Assembly: GCA_016721015.1 (NCBI GenBank)
Contig: JADKJL010000004.1
Span: 1 to 64,000, forward strand
Length of the DNA stretch: 64,000 nt
Reading direction: 5' to 3'
Origin: Lysobacterales bacterium
Lineage (GTDB): Bacteria; Pseudomonadota; Gammaproteobacteria; Xanthomonadales; Rhodanobacteraceae
Shown: piece by piece, positions 7,602 to 15,411 of the stretch
Numbering within the stretch: position 1 is the first letter of the stretch
How the letters are laid out: each line of letters starts with the position of its first letter
Translations under genes and position numbers: made by a program
The notes under the pieces: generated by a model
What the model was told of the DNA's origin: nothing
What the model saw: the letters and a program-made list of their open reading frames with translations, nothing else
Databases searched by the model: none

Positions 7602-7880
7602 TCAATGGTAGTCCTGATAATCAACCAGTTCGACATCAGGGCCGACAAATCGGAACGTGACGCGCCAATTGCCATTCACCCACGCTGACCAGTGGCCTTT
7701 GAGCGCCCCTCTCAGGGGATGCAACTTGTAGCCGGGCTGATTCAGCTCGGCCGGCGTCGCGGCAGCATCGAGAGCGGCGAGAATGCGACTGAGCTTGGCT
7801 GCATGCGCCGCCTGCACGCCACGAGTGGAGCCCGTGTAGTACAGGGCTTCCAATCCCTTGTGGCGAAAGCCGATGATCAT
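7602..7880 (-). CDS. higB: HigB-family toxin (RelE-like mRNA interferase)
   Basis: A 92-residue toxin of RelE/HigB type: MIIGFRHKGLEALYYTGSTR at the N-terminus, GYKLHPLRGALKGHWSAWVN in the core, and NWRVTFRF plus VELVDYQDYH at the end. This ribosome-dependent RNase family cleaves mRNA during translation. Start chosen at ATG 7880 because the family begins MI-x-x-F; an upstream extension to 8039 would add non-conserved residues. It forms a bicistronic unit with higA and sits in a block of accessory DNA. Confidence 0.92.
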   Translation of the reverse strand: MIIGFRHKGLEALYYTGSTRGVQAAHAAKLSRILAALDAAATPAELNQPGYKLHPLRGALKGHWSAWVNGNWRVTFRFVGPDVELVDYQDYH

Positions 7881-8390
7881 GCCAAAGCGTAGCGTGTTGC
7901 GATACGAGACACAAGCAATGGTCTGCTTGCAGGCAAGAAAATTTGGTTGGGCTATGGATCCCGAATCCATGCACCTTTGGCTCAAATTCGAGTCGTGGTC
8001 CGATCGCTTCGCTTCGAATCCGCTGCGGCGCTGTATCACCTGACTGATCGGGGTGATTTGAGGGAGGATACTTTTCCCGATGCTGCGGGTCGGTTGATCG
8101 GACGAGGGAAATTCAGGCAGCGCTGTCGACTACGGATCCACGCATGATTCAATTCCTCGACGGGATCCGCAACGCTCGTTCTACCTTCTGTTTCCATGTG
8201 GTCGTCACTTGGTTCATCGAGCCAGCTTCTGCCAGCCGGAACAGACTCAACCCAACTGGAGTTCGGTGCCAATCAGGTAAGGGAAACGAATTCCGAGCTG
8301 GGGTCTCGCTGACGCGGCTGATCTCTGTTCTCGCTAAGCCTGACGAGGCAAACCTGCCGCCCGAGATGGCAGCAGGTTCGCAATCTTGTC
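7881..8390. other. 510-base stretch with no recognised gene
   Basis: Contains the presumed higBA promoter and about 350 bases to the next gene. Open frames are short or shadows. No repeat, hairpin or motif stands out. Confidence 0.5.
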
Positions 8391-9242
8391 TCAGCGATAA
8401 CGATAGCGGGCCGGTGGATCGGCGACGAAGCCGTTGGGGAACGGCTGCGGCTCGCGGCTGGCGATTGGTCGGCGCGGGATGATGCCGCGGGCGGCCAGAT
8501 TGCGGTAGCTGTCGTACCAGATGGCGAGGGTTTCGGCGGGCTGGTTGCTGGCGCGTTCGAACTGCGTCGTGCCGACATGTGAGTATTCGCGGTCGCCATG
8601 ACCGGTGCCGAGGCGCTCCCGCTTCGGCTCGCTGCGTGCGATCGCGCCATCAGCTTGTGCTTGGCTCGGTTGCGATTTCGCAGCGGCGCCCGCGACCGAC
8701 TCATTGGCTGATGAGCCTCGGGCGGATTCGGCATCCTTGGCCCACGGTCGTGATGCCGGTGGCGGTGGTGCACGTTCAATCTGCTGCTGGGCGATCCAGC
8801 GATCATCGCGTTCGGTGAACACGGCCACGCCGATCACGCCGACATTGGCGGGGCGTCCGGTCTGTGCGGCATAGCTGTTCGGCAAGGAAGTGAAGTTGAA
8901 CTGGGCGACTTCGTCGAGGTTCTTGCGCCAGCCGTTGATCTCGGTCGATTCCCAGGCATCGAGCACATAGCCGCTCTGGTTGGCGCTCGCCGTTTCACCA
9001 CTGACTGCATTGACCCCGTCGACCGAAAGTACGGCGAGCACGCGGCCACCGGTACGGTTGATCATGCGAACGGCATAGCGGTGACCGGGCGTGCCGGGAA
9101 CGTAGAGTTTGCCGTTCTGCACATAGGTCGTCAGGGTGTCGCCGCTGTCGCGATCGACGACGGACAGGTCGAGCAGGTTGCCGGCGCGGGCCGGTGAGGC
9201 AAGGATCAGGGCAAACAGGGCAGAGCAGAGCAGGCTACGCAT
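8391..9242 (-). CDS. secreted protein of unknown function
   Basis: A 283-residue exported protein. Start at 9242 is supported by GGAGG 6 bases upstream and gives a standard Sec signal peptide (MRSLLCSALFALILASPARA, cleavage after ARA). A compact domain follows (about 20-150: GNLLDLSVVDRDSG, YVPGTPGHRYAVRMINRTGG, VSGETASANQSGYVLDAW), which resembles conserved periplasmic proteins without a named function. The remainder (about 160-283) is Pro/Ala/Ser/Arg-rich and low in complexity. No catalytic motif is visible. It is monocistronic. Confidence 0.75.
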   Translation of the reverse strand: MRSLLCSALFALILASPARAGNLLDLSVVDRDSGDTLTTYVQNGKLYVPGTPGHRYAVRMINRTGGRVLAVLSVDGVNAVSGETASANQSGYVLDAWESTEINGWRKNLDEVAQFNFTSLPNSYAAQTGRPANVGVIGVAVFTERDDRWIAQQQIERAPPPPASRPWAKDAESARGSSANESVAGAAAKSQPSQAQADGAIARSEPKRERLGTGHGDREYSHVGTTQFERASNQPAETLAIWYDSYRNLAARGIIPRRPIASREPQPFPNGFVADPPARYRYR

Positions 9243-9344
9243 GGGGCACCTCCAGGTGCGGTTGGTGCAGGGTTCAACGTGATGCATGCCCATGCGGGGT
9301 TTGCCCGCGCCGATTCGTTTCACCGCGGTTTATCCGGATAGACG

Positions 9345-9505
9345 CCTGAGCCGGGGGGCCCGGCCCGGGGGCGGCCCCTTTTTCCCGCCCCCCCCGGGGG
9401 GGGCCCCGCCCCCCGGGGGGGTGGGGGGGGGCCAAAAGGGACCCGGGGGCGCCCCCCCGGGGGGGGGTGGGGGGCCCCGCCCGGGCGGGGGGGGGGGGGG
9501 GGAAA
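9345..9505. other. extreme G/C homopolymer tract
   Basis: About 160 bases are almost entirely runs of G and C (runs of 7-18), with only isolated T or A bases before the final AAAAA. Nothing else in the window resembles it. It lies between the start of the leftward secreted-protein gene and trpS, about 100 bases before the trpS start. It could be an assembly or base-calling artefact, or a real quadruplex-forming tract. Confidence 0.9.
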
Positions 9506-9599
9506 AATCTGTGCCATCCGCGCCTGAGCCTGCTTCGGCCGCCCCCGGATGGAACGCCTGGATTCGTTAAACTGTGCGTTCTGTTCCACGGGTTCGACC

Positions 9600-10988
9600 A
9601 TGACCAACAAGATCCGCACGCTGACCGGCATCACCACCTCCGGTACGCCTCATCTCGGCAACTATGTCGGCGCGATCCGTCCGGCCATCGAAGCGAGCCG
9701 GCGCGAAGATGTCGAGTCGTTTTATTTCCTGGCCGATTACCACGCCTTGATCAAGTGCGAGGATCCGGCGCGCATCGCGCGGTCGCGACTCGAAATTGCG
9801 GCGACCTGGCTGGCGCTTGGCCTCGATACCGACCGCGCGTTTTTCTACCGGCAATCCGACATCACCGAGATTCCCGAGCTGACCTGGCTGCTGACCTGCG
9901 TCACCTCGAAGGGGCTGCTCAATCGCTCGCACGCCTACAAGGCCGCGGTTGATCGCAATGTCGCCGACAACGAGGACGATGATGCCGGCATCACGGCGGG
10001 TCTGTTCATGTATCCGGTACTGATGGCTGCCGACATCCTGATCTTCAATGCCCACCGCGTTCCGGTCGGTCGTGATCAGATCCAGCATATCGAGATGGCC
10101 CGCGATATCGGCCAGCGTTTCAATCATCTGTACGGCGATGCCTATCGCGCGGTCGCCAGGACAGAAGCCGATCCTTTCGTGTTGCCCGAGGCGGTCACCG
10201 ACGACAATGTCGCAACCTTGCCCGGTCTCGATGGCCGCAAGATGTCGAAGAGCTACAACAACACGATTCCGCTGTGGCTGTCGGCCAAGGATCTGAAGAA
10301 AGCCATCCTCGGCATCGTCACCGATTCGCGTGCGCCCGGTGAGGCGAAAGAAACCGAAGGTTCGAATCTGTTTGCGATCTACCAGGCGTTTGCGAGCCCT
10401 GCCGAATCCGCCGCGATGCGTCACGCGTTCGCAGATGGCATCGCCTGGGGTGAGGCCAAACAGAAGCTGTTCGAGCGCATCGATGCCGAACTCGCCGAGC
10501 CGCGTGACAAATACAACGCACTGATGGGAAAACCCGACGAAATCGAGGATCGATTGCTGGCCGGAGCGAAAAAGGCGCGTGAGCGCAGTGCACCGTTCGT
10601 GGCGGCATTGCGCGAATCGGTTGGGTTGTCCTCGCGCGTGACTGCTGCTGGTCATGCGCCAAAACGCGTCCAGGCACTTTCCGGAAATGCCGCTCCGCCG
10701 CAATGGAAGCGCTATCGTGAAAAGGACGGTTTGTTCTACTTCAAGCTGGTCGATGGTGAAGGTGCGCTGTTGCTGCAGAGCCAGGGGTTCGGACGCCCTG
10801 ACGAAGTTGGACTTGTGATTGCCGAGCTGATGCTCATGGGTGGTCATTTTCCACATGTCGGCGCCGCGACGTTGGCGATGGAGGGACGTGTCGAAATCTG
10901 CGCTGAAACAGAAGCCGTTCGCAACGCGCTGGTGACTCTCGCTGAAATCGAAAAGGAAAAACGCGCTGCCAAGGAAGTACAGCCTTGA
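9600..10988 (+). CDS. trpS: tryptophanyl-tRNA synthetase with C-terminal extension
   Basis: A 462-residue class I aminoacyl-tRNA synthetase that charges tRNA-Trp. The signature motifs are PHLGN (residues 17-21, HIGH equivalent) and KMSKS (214-218). The bacterial enzyme is usually about 330-340 residues. Here residues from about 345 to 462 form an extra domain (PPQWKRYREKDGLFYFKLVD, then GEGALLLQSQGFGRPDEVG) that I recall from Xanthomonadales TrpRS; its role is unknown. Start at ATG 9600. The upstream region is dominated by the G/C tract, so its promoter is unclear. Confidence 0.97.
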   Translation: MTNKIRTLTGITTSGTPHLGNYVGAIRPAIEASRREDVESFYFLADYHALIKCEDPARIARSRLEIAATWLALGLDTDRAFFYRQSDITEIPELTWLLTCVTSKGLLNRSHAYKAAVDRNVADNEDDDAGITAGLFMYPVLMAADILIFNAHRVPVGRDQIQHIEMARDIGQRFNHLYGDAYRAVARTEADPFVLPEAVTDDNVATLPGLDGRKMSKSYNNTIPLWLSAKDLKKAILGIVTDSRAPGEAKETEGSNLFAIYQAFASPAESAAMRHAFADGIAWGEAKQKLFERIDAELAEPRDKYNALMGKPDEIEDRLLAGAKKARERSAPFVAALRESVGLSSRVTAAGHAPKRVQALSGNAAPPQWKRYREKDGLFYFKLVDGEGALLLQSQGFGRPDEVGLVIAELMLMGGHFPHVGAATLAMEGRVEICAETEAVRNALVTLAEIEKEKRAAKEVQP

Positions 10989-11001
10989 AGGACGCGATCG
11001 A

Positions 11002-11697
11002 TCAATCCTTGCCGCTGGCTCGAAGGATGGGCGTCAGCTTGTCGATCCAGATCCGGTAGCCAGCCCGATTCATATGCAGCTGATCCGGGCCAAACAACTC
11101 GGATCGTGGCTGGCCTTTCGCATCCAGCATCGGCGTGAACACATCGACGATGCGGATATTCTTGTCTGACTCGGCGAATGCGCCAATAAGCGCATTGGCC
11201 TTGCGCATCGGGTCGAGAAGATTCGCCCGCGCCGGACTCGGCTTGATCGTGATGAAGGCGATAGCGACCTCGGGAAGGTCGCGGCGGATCCGGTCGACGA
11301 AGGCGACAAAATCATCGCGCACCTGTTCGGGCGACCGACCTGCGGCCAGATCATTGTCGCCGGCATAGAGGACAGCCAGCCGTGGCCTGTAAGGATCGAC
11401 AATGCGCCCGGCGAAGCGTGTCGCATCACGGATTTCCGAACCGCCGAAGCCGCGCCGGATGATGTGCGTGTCCGGAAAATCGGTTTGCAGCGACTCCCAG
11501 TAGCGGATCGAGGAACTGCCGATGAACAAGACCGCGCCTGCTTCCGGTGGGTGTGAGCGATCGGTCGCCTCGAAGGCGCGAATGTCGGCTTCCCAGGGAT
11601 CGACGGCTGCCAGTTGCGCGAATGTTTGGGTGGCGAAGACGATGCATAGCAGGGCGAGAAATCCAGGCCGAACCCAGATTCGGCATTGCGCCTTCAT
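11002..11697 (-). CDS. secreted SGNH/GDSL-type hydrolase
   Basis: A 231-residue exported esterase-like protein. The signal peptide is about residues 1-27 (LALLCIVFATQTFA). SGNH blocks are all present: FIGSSSIRYW (Ser nucleophile), RGFGGSEIRD (Gly), YAGDNDLAAG (Asn) and DQLHMNRAGY (Asp-x-x-His). Such enzymes often deacetylate polysaccharides. Its start overlaps the stop of the MalK-like ATPase gene by 4 bases (ATGA), so it is translationally coupled to a sugar importer subunit. Acting on an acylated glucan is a reasonable inference but unproven. Confidence 0.85.
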   Translation of the reverse strand: MKAQCRIWVRPGFLALLCIVFATQTFAQLAAVDPWEADIRAFEATDRSHPPEAGAVLFIGSSSIRYWESLQTDFPDTHIIRRGFGGSEIRDATRFAGRIVDPYRPRLAVLYAGDNDLAAGRSPEQVRDDFVAFVDRIRRDLPEVAIAFITIKPSPARANLLDPMRKANALIGAFAESDKNIRIVDVFTPMLDAKGQPRSELFGPDQLHMNRAGYRIWIDKLTPILRASGKD

Positions 11698-12791
11698 GCG
11701 AGTCGCTGCTCGGTGGCGGGGTCAAACAGATGAATGCGTGCCGGATCAAAACCGAGCTCGATGCGTTCGCCAACAGCCGGAAGCGCCTGCGGCGGCACGC
11801 GGATGACCAGCGCGTCATCGCCAACGCGAACATTGAGAAAGATCTCGTTGCCGACCGGTTCGATCAGTTCGAGCTGGGCCGTGAATGTTGCCGGTAGATT
11901 GCGACCTGCCGCGGGAACGAGATCTTCCGGGCGTAAACCCGCGACAAGATCTTGACCGAGGAACGTTCGCGCATTTGTCGCCGATTCGGTCGTCGCATCA
12001 ATCGGCAGGCGCACGGTACCGGTATCGAGCCAGAGTCCGCCATCTTCAACGACGCGTCCGCGCAGCAGGTTCATGGCCGGACTGCCAAGGAATCCGGCAA
12101 CGAACAGATTGGCCGGACGCGCGTAGAGATTCATCGGCGTGTCGATCTGCTGGATCTCGCCATCCTTGAGCACGACGATGCGCTGGCCGAGGGTCATCGC
12201 CTCGATCTGGTCGTGGGTCACGTAGACCATCGTCGTACCGAGCTTTCGATGCAGCTTGGCAATCTCGACGCGCATGCTCAGACGCAAGCGGGCGTCGAGA
12301 TTCGACAGCGGCTCGTCGAGCAGGAAAACGCTCGGGTTGCGCACGAGGGCGCGGCCAAGCGCCACCCTCTGGCGCTGTCCGCCGGAGAGTTGTCCCGGTT
12401 TGCGATCGAGCAGCGCCCCCAATTCGAGGGTGGCTGCAGCCTCATTGACACGCTGTTTTATTTCCGCGCGTGCGGTGCCGCGCAGGGTGAGACCGAAGGC
12501 TAGATTTTCGCCGACGCTCATATGCGGATACAGGGCGTAGCTCTGGAATACCATCGCGATATCGCGATCCTTCGGTGCAACGTCATTGACGATGCGATCA
12601 CCAATGCGCAAGGTTCCCGAGGTGATCGGCTCAAGACCGGCGATCATGCGCAGCAAGGTTGACTTGCCGCAGCCAGACGGGCCAACCATGACCAGGAATT
12701 CGCCATCGCTGATCTCGAAGCTGGCACCGGCGACGGCCACTTGGCTATTGGCGTAGACCTTGCGGACGGCTTCCAGGGTGACACTGGCCAT
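11694..12791 (-). CDS. ABC sugar importer ATPase (MalK/UgpC/MsmK type)
   Basis: A 365-residue cytoplasmic ATPase. It has Walker A GPSGCGKST, Q-loop MVFQSYALYPHMSV, signature LSGGQRQRVALGRAL, Walker B VFLLDEPLSNLD and the H-loop YVTHDQIEAMT. A C-terminal TOBE/regulatory domain (about 240-365; LRPEDLVPAAGRNL) is typical of the MalK group. The window's two permeases and binding protein (18957-22015) lack an ATPase, so this gene probably completes that transporter. It is divergent from the GH1 gene, and the shared 112-base region contains the LacI-type operator at 12864-12879. Start at 12791. Confidence 0.95.
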   Translation of the reverse strand: MASVTLEAVRKVYANSQVAVAGASFEISDGEFLVMVGPSGCGKSTLLRMIAGLEPITSGTLRIGDRIVNDVAPKDRDIAMVFQSYALYPHMSVGENLAFGLTLRGTARAEIKQRVNEAAATLELGALLDRKPGQLSGGQRQRVALGRALVRNPSVFLLDEPLSNLDARLRLSMRVEIAKLHRKLGTTMVYVTHDQIEAMTLGQRIVVLKDGEIQQIDTPMNLYARPANLFVAGFLGSPAMNLLRGRVVEDGGLWLDTGTVRLPIDATTESATNARTFLGQDLVAGLRPEDLVPAAGRNLPATFTAQLELIEPVGNEIFLNVRVGDDALVIRVPPQALPAVGERIELGFDPARIHLFDPATEQRLA

Positions 12792-12863
12792 GGTCGAACT
12801 CCGGCAGTTCCGCATCGCTCACGATCGGCCTCTGCCAATCCGGCGACGCTTGGGATATCCTCA

Positions 12864-12879
12864 ATGTAACCGTTTTCAT
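12864..12879. promoter_or_regulatory. LacI-type operator in the ATPase/GH1 intergenic region
   Basis: ATGTAACCGTTTTCAT is an imperfect palindrome centred on CG and matches the operator upstream of lacI (27845-27860) at 13 of 16 positions. It lies 24 bases before the GH1 start and 72 bases from the divergent ATPase start, well placed to repress both. Confidence 0.7.
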
Positions 12880-12903
12880 TTCCCCGTATCCAGTACTCAT
12901 TCC

Positions 12904-14268
12904 ATGACCCAGACAGCGATCGAGTTTCCGCCAGACTTCATGTGGGGCTGCGCCACTGCGGCCTACCAGATCGAAGGCTCTCCCCTGGCCGACGGCGCCG
13001 GGCCGAGTATCTGGCAGCGATTCGCGCACACGCCCGGAATGATCAAGGATGGCGACACCGGCGACGTCGCCTGCGATCACTATCGACGCTGGCACGGTGA
13101 CATTGCGCTGATGCGCGAGCTGGGTCTCAACGCGTATCGATTCAGCATTTCCTGGAGTCGCATCTTTCCCGAGGGCAAAGGTCGCATCAACCAGAAAGGG
13201 ATCGATTTCTATTCTCGCCTTGTCGATGGCTTGCTTGAAGCGGGCATCGAGCCGACCGCGACGCTGTTCCACTGGGATCTTCCGGCCGCGCTCGATGATC
13301 GCGGTGGCTGGCTCAACCCCGATATCGCCGATTGGTTCGGCGACTACGCGGCGACGATGTACCGCGCGCTCGATGGTCGCGTGAAGATGTGGTCGACGCT
13401 CAATGAACCGTGGGTGGTGACCGACGGTGGCTATCTCCATGGCGCGCTGGCGCCCGGCCATCGCAGCCGCTTCGAGGCGCCGATCGCATCGCACAACCTG
13501 ATGCGGTCGCACGGTCGTGCGGTGCAGGTTTACCGCGCCGAGGGCAAGCATCGCATCGGCCTGGTGGTCAATGTCGAACCCAAGTATCCGGCTTCGCAGT
13601 CGCCCGAGGATCTGGCCGCGACGCAGCGCGCCGATGCCTACATGAATCGGCAATACCTTGATCCCGCGTTCTTCGGTACTTACCCCGAGGAGCTGCGCGA
13701 AATCTTCGGCGAGGCCTGGCCGGAATGGCCGGACGAGGACATGGCCCTGATCAAGCAGCCAATCGATTTCCTCGGTCTCAACTGGTACACGCGCAGCGTC
13801 ACCCGGCACGACGAGAACGCCTGGCCGCTGAAGGCCAGTGGCGTGCGCCAGAAGTCTGCCACCTATACCGAGACCGGCTGGGAGGTTTACGCGCAGGGCC
13901 TGACCGATACCCTGATGTGGATCAAGCAGCGCTATGGCAACCCGCCGATCTACATCACCGAAAACGGCTCGGCGTTCTATGATCCGCCGGTCGCCGAGAA
14001 CGGTGTGATCCATGATCCATTGCGCGTCGACTATCTGCGCAAACACTTGCGCGCCGCGCATGCCGCGCGCGAAGCCGGCTGTGACCTGCGTGGTTATTTC
14101 GCCTGGTCGCTGCTCGACAATCTCGAATGGTCGCTCGGCTATTCGAAGCGCTTCGGCATCATCCACGTCGATTTCGAAACGCAGACACGGACGTTGAAGG
14201 ACAGCGCCAAGTTGTACGCGAGAGTCATCGCGAGTCAGGGCCGCATCCTTGCCGAACCGCTTGCCTGA
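12904..14268 (+). CDS. GH1 beta-glucosidase
   Basis: A 454-residue retaining glycosidase of family GH1 that releases glucose from short beta-glucosides. The N-terminal FPPDFMWGCATAAYQIEG is diagnostic. The acid/base is Glu168 in TLNEPWV and the nucleophile is Glu353 in ITENGSAF. It has no signal peptide, so it works in the cytoplasm on imported oligosaccharides. Full length for the family (about 450). Start at 12904. Control by the LacI-type operator at 12864-12879 puts it in the glucan regulon. Linkage preference cannot be read from the sequence; sophorose or cellobiose are both possible. Confidence 0.96.
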   Translation: MTQTAIEFPPDFMWGCATAAYQIEGSPLADGAGPSIWQRFAHTPGMIKDGDTGDVACDHYRRWHGDIALMRELGLNAYRFSISWSRIFPEGKGRINQKGIDFYSRLVDGLLEAGIEPTATLFHWDLPAALDDRGGWLNPDIADWFGDYAATMYRALDGRVKMWSTLNEPWVVTDGGYLHGALAPGHRSRFEAPIASHNLMRSHGRAVQVYRAEGKHRIGLVVNVEPKYPASQSPEDLAATQRADAYMNRQYLDPAFFGTYPEELREIFGEAWPEWPDEDMALIKQPIDFLGLNWYTRSVTRHDENAWPLKASGVRQKSATYTETGWEVYAQGLTDTLMWIKQRYGNPPIYITENGSAFYDPPVAENGVIHDPLRVDYLRKHLRAAHAAREAGCDLRGYFAWSLLDNLEWSLGYSKRFGIIHVDFETQTRTLKDSAKLYARVIASQGRILAEPLA

Positions 14269-14425
14269 GCGGAAATCCGCTTGCTCAAATCGAAAACCGT
14301 GGCTGTCGTCACACTGAACATGTGACGTGGGCGAGGGTCTGCGACAGTACACACTGCGCTATGGTGTCGTGGTGTCGAGACGGATGGATCGGTTCGATGC
14401 GTTCCATGGCCACGGGATGCCAAAG

Positions 14426-15359
14426 ATGAACCGTTCAATCATTCATCAATCCAGGCTCGTTGCCGGCCTCTTTGCCTGCGTCGTGCTGATGGCGATTCCG
14501 GTCAGGCATGCAAGTGCCACGACCACGGTAAAACTGCCCGATTGGGTTTGCGCACATCCCGATGCGATCTTCGTCGATGGCTTCCAGCCGGCGGCGGGTA
14601 TCACGCGGCTCCCCTCGAACGGTAGCGGCGGCGCGATCGGAAGCATCTCGCGCACGATCAGCGTGCCGGGTTACGGCTCGCACACCGTCTATCTGCGCGT
14701 GCCCCCTTCGTATTCCCCCTCGCATCCGCTGCCGCTCGTGCTCGCGCTGGAAGGTCAGGCAGGCAGTCCGGCGGCCGCAGTCACTGCTGCACAGGCGGTG
14801 CGGAATGCCTGGGTCTCCGTTGCGGATGCAAACGGGTTCATCGTCGTTGCGCCGGTGGCCACAGGTTCATCCGGCGGATGGCTCGCGCCGCCGCCCAATC
14901 CAAGCGACTACGATATCTTCGCCGCAGCGATCGCCGACGCCGAGGCCGCCTACAACATCGATCGATCGCGCCGCATCGGTTGGGGGTTCTCGGCAGGTGG
15001 TCACGTCATGCACGACATCATGCTCAATGACTTCCGGTGCGCCAGTGTCGATCGATACGTTCGCGGCGTATTCGGTCAGCGCCGGGATCTTGCAAGGTTT
15101 GGCTTGCGACGGACTGGATGAAACACAGTGCAATGCGCTCGTCGGTTCCGCCTCGCGACACATCCCGCTCGATATCCATGTCGGCACCTCCGATCCGTTG
15201 CTGCCCTACGCCACAAGCGATCGCAACATCTTCCAGGCCCACGGTTGGGTGTTGTCAAGCGATCTCTGGTTCACGACCTTTGCGGGCGGTCACACCTATG
15301 CGACATCCCAGCTGGGCGAAGCGTGGTCACACCTGTGCCCGTTTCAGGCGCTGCCCTGA
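14426..15359 (+). pseudogene. secreted PHB-depolymerase/LpqC-like esterase, frameshifted
   Basis: A secreted alpha/beta-hydrolase split by one frameshift. The first frame (14426 to about 15050) has a signal peptide (LVAGLFACVVLMAIP region), the motif DAIFVDGFQPA, a hydrolase core (LPLVLALEGQAGSPAA) and the nucleophile elbow GWGFSAGGHVMHD. The expected continuation (DTFAAYSVSAGILQGLACDG, then HVGTSDPLLPYATSDRN and FAGGHTYATS) lies in another frame and stops at 15357-15359. The shift falls near 15035-15065, within repeated GATCGAT sequence. It is either a genuine broken gene or a sequencing error. The uninterrupted first frame would end at 15121 without the acid and His residues. Confidence 0.8.
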
Positions 15360-15411
15360 TCGACCATAGCGTTCAGGGAAATCCGCAACTCAACAATCCA
15401 TTCGCAACGAC

